Positions 61,801 to 64,000 of a stretch of 64,000 nt of DNA are shown here, in pieces. Source of the DNA: Rhodospirillales bacterium (GTDB lineage Bacteria; Pseudomonadota; Alphaproteobacteria; Reyranellales; Reyranellaceae); contig CP064988.1 in NCBI GenBank assembly GCA_016699855.1, positions 1,240,001-1,304,000 of the forward strand. Direction: 5' to 3'. A program made the position numbers and the translations under genes. Positions within the stretch are counted from its first letter, which is position 1. Every line of letters begins with the position of its first letter. The notes below the pieces were generated by a model. It was not told the origin of the DNA. It saw only the letters and a list, made by a program, of their open reading frames with translations, and did not search any database.

Positions 61801-62016
61801 GAATTCCGGGCGCCCCGAAGCTACTGGAGCCGGCAGGTCCGCAGTTCGCTGCTCCAGGACGCGGAGAGGGCGGCGACGCTTCGCGCGATGGGCAGGCTGC
61901 CCGGTGAAGCCTGGCCAACATTGAACAACATGCGCAGTGTCGAGGCATCCACGCGGTACAGGCTCGCGGAATGGCTGCGTCAAAGAACGGCCGGGGAGAA
62001 CAGCAATGGCCAATAA
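58834..62016 (+). CDS. drmA: DISARM protein DrmA (helicase)
   Basis: A 1060-residue superfamily 2 helicase-like protein, read from GTG at 58834. Residues 1-400 hold the DrmA-type N-terminal region. Walker A is PTGGGKTEAYL near 433-440; the Walker B variant QDELHLISGPLGT near 640 is characteristic. A zinc-ribbon pair (CPACRQRL and CVNSEC, about 553-580) is inserted between motifs. The C-terminal helicase half contains ATNMLSVGVDIPRLGLML and QATSRVGRG at about 840-875. DrmA and DrmB form the core of DISARM, which blocks entry or processing of phage DNA. The gene ends 11 bases inside the drmB start. Confidence 0.9.
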   Translation: MRDILLERLKQDLVGPYTEDEVLTSRPSDVYLTGILWPREARMGAEEDERLGLSGGEESETGGAGEEEEVSLAGLMRPCSAGVSFAARAANGDARLNVRIGFATYQPVEPPAPGREPEEAGSRPRSRMEWHRRAHDITVSDVAPGEGSRFIGLDEHGAPSGIRLHLRTAAWSGGTLVTVTLLNYAEPEEDEGRDGVERLTLFQVNVQVRPGNGAVLVARPSRRAVLDDDDRSAELLYRKAHEFATGHTCSAEWAAGTDPGTATMVGTSWVPRTTVPATSAAGHEVFDALRANEKYRPLSARWLAGARAKEMGEALLKLPEAYKKWIDTQEAAVSALPAAFREQATKNIATCRQVHDRIAGGASRIAGDDAMSHAFRLANLAMALQHSWDPEKSSRGPLEWRPFQLGFILLAAASVADRKHRERGIMDLLWFPTGGGKTEAYLALIAFLSFYRRLSAGKNPDDGDGVAAVMRYTLRLLTTQQFSRAASVLLACEAIRRGRIREAGTSHRELGRSPFSIGLWVGGDAVPNRVRDAAAALGGSPDQPSPKQLVQCPACRQRLDWSHDEQADAIQVRCVNSECLLYDAQAPLPVWTVDEDVYRQRPTLLIGTIDKFAQIVRRKEVSGLFSIGTGSPPDLILQDELHLISGPLGTVAGLYEAAIDRMFSSGDTRPKIIGSTATIRRASEQVAALFDRQTEQFPPSCLDADDSGFAVVDRGAPGRVYVGVTTAGRSAKFTLQAVAASLLQAAYGGTVDDQARDPYWTLVTYFNSLRELGGALVLMQDDVNDSLAILAQRREETARQPEFIEELTSRRTQADVRDMLDRLAVRSDAEGALDVVLATNMLSVGVDIPRLGLMLVNGQPKGIAEYIQATSRVGRGSVPGLVVSVLNNAKARDRSHYESFPTWHSTLYRDVEPTSVTPFASRARDRALHAVLVALVRHLAPGMLDRPALDVNAINAARDLINEVVRRSTAIDPEETAVRLELERRLDTWEFRAPRSYWSRQVRSSLLQDAERAATLRAMGRLPGEAWPTLNNMRSVEASTRYRLAEWLRQRTAGENSNGQ

Positions 62017-63847
62017 CCGCCTGGGAGAGCTGCGGAGAAGTGCCGCGGTCATGACATTCGGCCCGGGTTCGGTTGTGGACTTCCGCGCGGACGGCGCAGC
62101 GGTATCTGCTGTCGCGGCAGGGCTCGAGGAATGGGACAGGTCATTCCCTCCGGCGGGCCTTGCGAACCCGCAGAGGATCACGGAACCGAGATTGCAACGG
62201 AAGCTTGGCGTAGGTGGTTTCCGCCTCCCGCCGGTCGTGGACGAGAACTGGCGCGACGTTGAGGGAAACCCCGACAACCGTACGCTCGTCGCGGCACGGT
62301 TTCCGGAATGGCTCCTTTGTCCCCAGTGCGATCGCCTAGCTCCTTCGGGAAAATGGGCAAATGACCCTGGCCGGGCATACCGGTACTGCGCGAGCTGTAC
62401 GCGGAAGACTCCCGGGCAGCGCAAGGTTTTTGCCATCCCCGTCCGCTTCATCATGGCGTGCCCGAAGGGTCACCTCGATGATTTCCCTTGGCATTTCTGG
62501 GTCGGGCACAAAGCCGACTGCAAGAAGAAGGAGAATGCCGATCTCTATCTCAGGTCAGAGCGGCCTGGACTGGCCGGACTTGTCCTGAGCTGCCGGGAAT
62601 GCAAGGCACGCAGACCGATGGATGGCGTCTTCAGTGCAAGGACGTGGAAAAGCTTCAGATGTCGCGGCCGACGGCCCTGGCTCGCCGCCTCCAGCGAGGC
62701 CTGCAATTGCGAGCCGCGGGCGCTGCAACGCGGTGCATCCAACCTCTATTTTCCGGTTATCGCGTCCGCACTCAGCATCCCGCCGTGGTCAGATGCGCTG
62801 CAGGAAGCGCTCGGCGTCTACTGGACTCCGATTGTGAATGCGAAGCCAGAGGATCGCGCGACGTTCATCCGGATTCTTGCCGGTGCCGATCTTGAACCAG
62901 TGCTGCGGGAACTCGGTCTCAGCCCGGAAGAGCTTGCTCAGCAGATTGAGGAGCGGCTGAAGCGGTATAACGACGACGCCATCCTGAACATCCGCCAGGA
63001 GGAGTACCGTCAGTTCGTATCCGGTGCCGATACGCGGGAGAAGGACGCACGCGAGTTCGAAGTGCGCAACGTACCGGTACCCGAAACCCTGCGCCCGTTC
63101 CTGAACCGGGTAGTCCGTGTGGTGAGGCTCCGCGAAGTCCGGGCGCTCAAAGGGTTCACCAGGATCAATCCTCCGGGTGATGAAGACAGCGCGGACATAG
63201 CCTCCATCTCGGTTGGAACGCTGGACTGGCTTCCGGCAGTAGAGGTGCGTGGCGAAGGCATCTTCCTTGCGTTCAACAACGGGACGCTCCGCACCTGGGA
63301 AAATGCCAGTGCTGTCGTGGAGCGCGCGAAACGCATTGATGCTGCATGGCAGATCGAGTGGCAGCGACGGTACGGCGAAGACAAGCCTTCGTGGCGGATA
63401 ACGCCCCGCTATCTGCTGGCGCATACCTTCGCCCACGCGCTGATGCGCCAGCTTACGCTCGAATGCGGCTACTCGACCGCAGCCCTGCGGGAACGTCTCT
63501 ATGTGAGTGAAGGAAACGATGGGATGGCTGGTGTTCTTATCTATACCGCCACATCTGACTCGGACGGAACGCTAGGCGGATTGCAGCGGCAGGGAGAGGC
63601 CACCCGCATTGAACGGGCGATCGGAGCGGCCGTCCATGCGATGGAGTGGTGTTCGTCCGATCCCCTGTGTATTGAGGGCATGATTGCGGGTTCCGACGGG
63701 CTCTCGCTCGCCGCCTGCCACGCCTGCGTACTCGCTCCGGAAACCGCCTGTGAGGAGTACAATCGGTTTCTCGACCGGGCCACGCTGGTCGGACTGCCGG
63801 AGGCCGCCGGAGTCGGCTTCTTCTCCCAGCTCATCCGGAACGCCTGA
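62006..63847 (+). CDS. drmB: DISARM protein DrmB (DUF1998 domain)
   Basis: A 613-residue DrmB-like protein. It opens with FGPGSVVDFRADGAAVS, then has cysteine sets (CPQCDRLA, YCASC, CRECKAR) for zinc. The C-terminal DUF1998 domain is clear: YLLAHTFAHALMRQLTLECGYSTAALRERLY in sequence parts, GVLIYTATSDSDGTLGGL, and the final Cys pairs (CIEG, CHACVLAPETACEEYNRF). In DISARM, DrmB partners DrmA to load on or process DNA. The ATG at 62006 has GGGGAGAA upstream and overlaps drmA by 11 bases. Its stop is 1 base before the next gene. Confidence 0.9.
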   Translation: MANNRLGELRRSAAVMTFGPGSVVDFRADGAAVSAVAAGLEEWDRSFPPAGLANPQRITEPRLQRKLGVGGFRLPPVVDENWRDVEGNPDNRTLVAARFPEWLLCPQCDRLAPSGKWANDPGRAYRYCASCTRKTPGQRKVFAIPVRFIMACPKGHLDDFPWHFWVGHKADCKKKENADLYLRSERPGLAGLVLSCRECKARRPMDGVFSARTWKSFRCRGRRPWLAASSEACNCEPRALQRGASNLYFPVIASALSIPPWSDALQEALGVYWTPIVNAKPEDRATFIRILAGADLEPVLRELGLSPEELAQQIEERLKRYNDDAILNIRQEEYRQFVSGADTREKDAREFEVRNVPVPETLRPFLNRVVRVVRLREVRALKGFTRINPPGDEDSADIASISVGTLDWLPAVEVRGEGIFLAFNNGTLRTWENASAVVERAKRIDAAWQIEWQRRYGEDKPSWRITPRYLLAHTFAHALMRQLTLECGYSTAALRERLYVSEGNDGMAGVLIYTATSDSDGTLGGLQRQGEATRIERAIGAAVHAMEWCSSDPLCIEGMIAGSDGLSLAACHACVLAPETACEEYNRFLDRATLVGLPEAAGVGFFSQLIRNA

Positions 63848-63848
63848 C

Positions 63849-64000
63849 ATGGCCGTGATGTGGCCACGGACGTTGCCGCCCGACATCCTGGCGAACTCTC
63901 TGCGCAGCACCGAATGTGAGGTTTACCGGCGGCTTGAGGTCGTCCTGAATGACTCGTTCGTCGTATTCTACTCCCGCCCCTGGCTCGGGCTGAAACCCGA
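63849..64000 (+). CDS. NERD-domain protein (start only, runs off window)
   Basis: The first 50 residues are present. The sequence opens MAVMWPRTLPPD and continues LRSTECEVYRRLEVVLNDSFVVFYSRPWLGLKP, which matches the beginning of NERD (nuclease-related) domains as I know them; the expected EIDFVV and EVKG motifs would fall just past the window. Such domains often sit on DNA helicases or nucleases in defence loci. It starts one base after the drmB stop and is therefore part of that operon. Whether a helicase or phospholipase-D-like domain follows cannot be seen. Confidence 0.6.
   Translation, partial: MAVMWPRTLPPDILANSLRSTECEVYRRLEVVLNDSFVVFYSRPWLGLKP

Larger units (their letters stand above)
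45923..64000. mobile_element. Genomic (defence) island, one end; continues beyond window
   Basis: From the tRNA fragment rightwards the DNA is visibly less GC-rich than the roughly 70 % GC chromosome. The minus-strand operon region (46.9-56.3 kb) looks like mid-50s percent GC, and the helicase region (56.7-64 kb) about 60 %, judged by eye. Gene content also switches from metabolism and transport to defence-like and unknown envelope genes. No integrase is seen; it is expected near the intact tRNA at the other end. The two composition levels suggest a mosaic of at least two imports. Confidence 0.78.

Noticed and set aside
1..64000. CRISPR array or intact IS element
   Set aside because: No regularly spaced direct repeats, no cas genes, and no transposase with terminal inverted repeats were found anywhere in the window.

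Overview
The window is a very GC-rich chromosome segment, most likely from an alphaproteobacterium. The order dgt - argS - SPOR-domain protein - nagZ at its left end is a typical alphaproteobacterial neighbourhood. Solute-uptake genes dominate (NMT1/THI5-type ABC, TRAP and TTT/Bug binding proteins), together with amidohydrolases and an NdvA/ChvA-type glucan exporter. The order within the class cannot be fixed from the sequence alone. At about 45.92 kb the DNA changes character. A 22-base fragment of a tRNA 3' end (TCAAATCC...CCGCAACCA on the minus strand), followed by a strong terminator hairpin, marks the edge of an integrated island. Everything to its right is visibly less GC-rich and continues past the window end.

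Layout. 1-5.5 kb (minus): nagZ (partial), a frameshifted SPOR-domain gene, argS, dgt-like HD phosphohydrolase, UspA and TerC genes. 5.7-15 kb: gpt; an acyl-CoA synthetase with a PuuE-type deacetylase; a divergent pair of M20-family hydrolases; a second acyl-CoA synthetase; a MetE-C-like protein; and an Lrp-type regulator divergent from an orphan AceE/transketolase-like enzyme. 17.6-21.9 kb: mtnK, mtnA (frameshifted), a FucA-type aldolase and an MFS transporter, which fits a 5'-methylthioadenosine 'DHAP shunt' cluster. 21.9-29.1 kb (minus): ABC importer, serine hydrolase, NdvA-type exporter and M20D amidohydrolase. 29.2-36.9 kb: a class III nucleotidyl cyclase with an unusual N-terminal domain, a PLP dehydratase, VOC and nitroreductase genes, then an ureide/carbamoyl cluster (allA, a HyuC/AllC-type hydrolase, and a D-carbamoylase fused to an SRPBCC domain). 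37-45.7 kb: TRAP transporter, small hypothetical genes, recQ, an M15/DUF882 peptidase and a Bug-type binding protein.

Island (45.92 kb to the end). The left part holds a tight minus-strand operon. It encodes an 1800-residue secreted, cysteine-containing protein; a MotA/TolQ/ExbB-like proton-channel subunit with a long cytoplasmic coiled coil; and two paralogous single-span membrane proteins, each with an Asp at the start of the span (ExbD/MotB-like logic). A further secreted protein follows. I do not recognise this set as a described system. Facing away from it across about 0.4 kb is a plus-strand operon: a UvrD-like helicase, DrmA, DrmB, and the start of a NERD-domain gene. This is a DISARM-like defence core with no methyltransferase visible in the window. 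The island therefore looks like a defence island pairing a DISARM-related core with a candidate proton-motive-force-powered envelope system.

Two single-base insertions break otherwise well-conserved chromosomal genes (near 951 and 19105-19107). Both look at least as much like assembly or sequencing errors as true decay.
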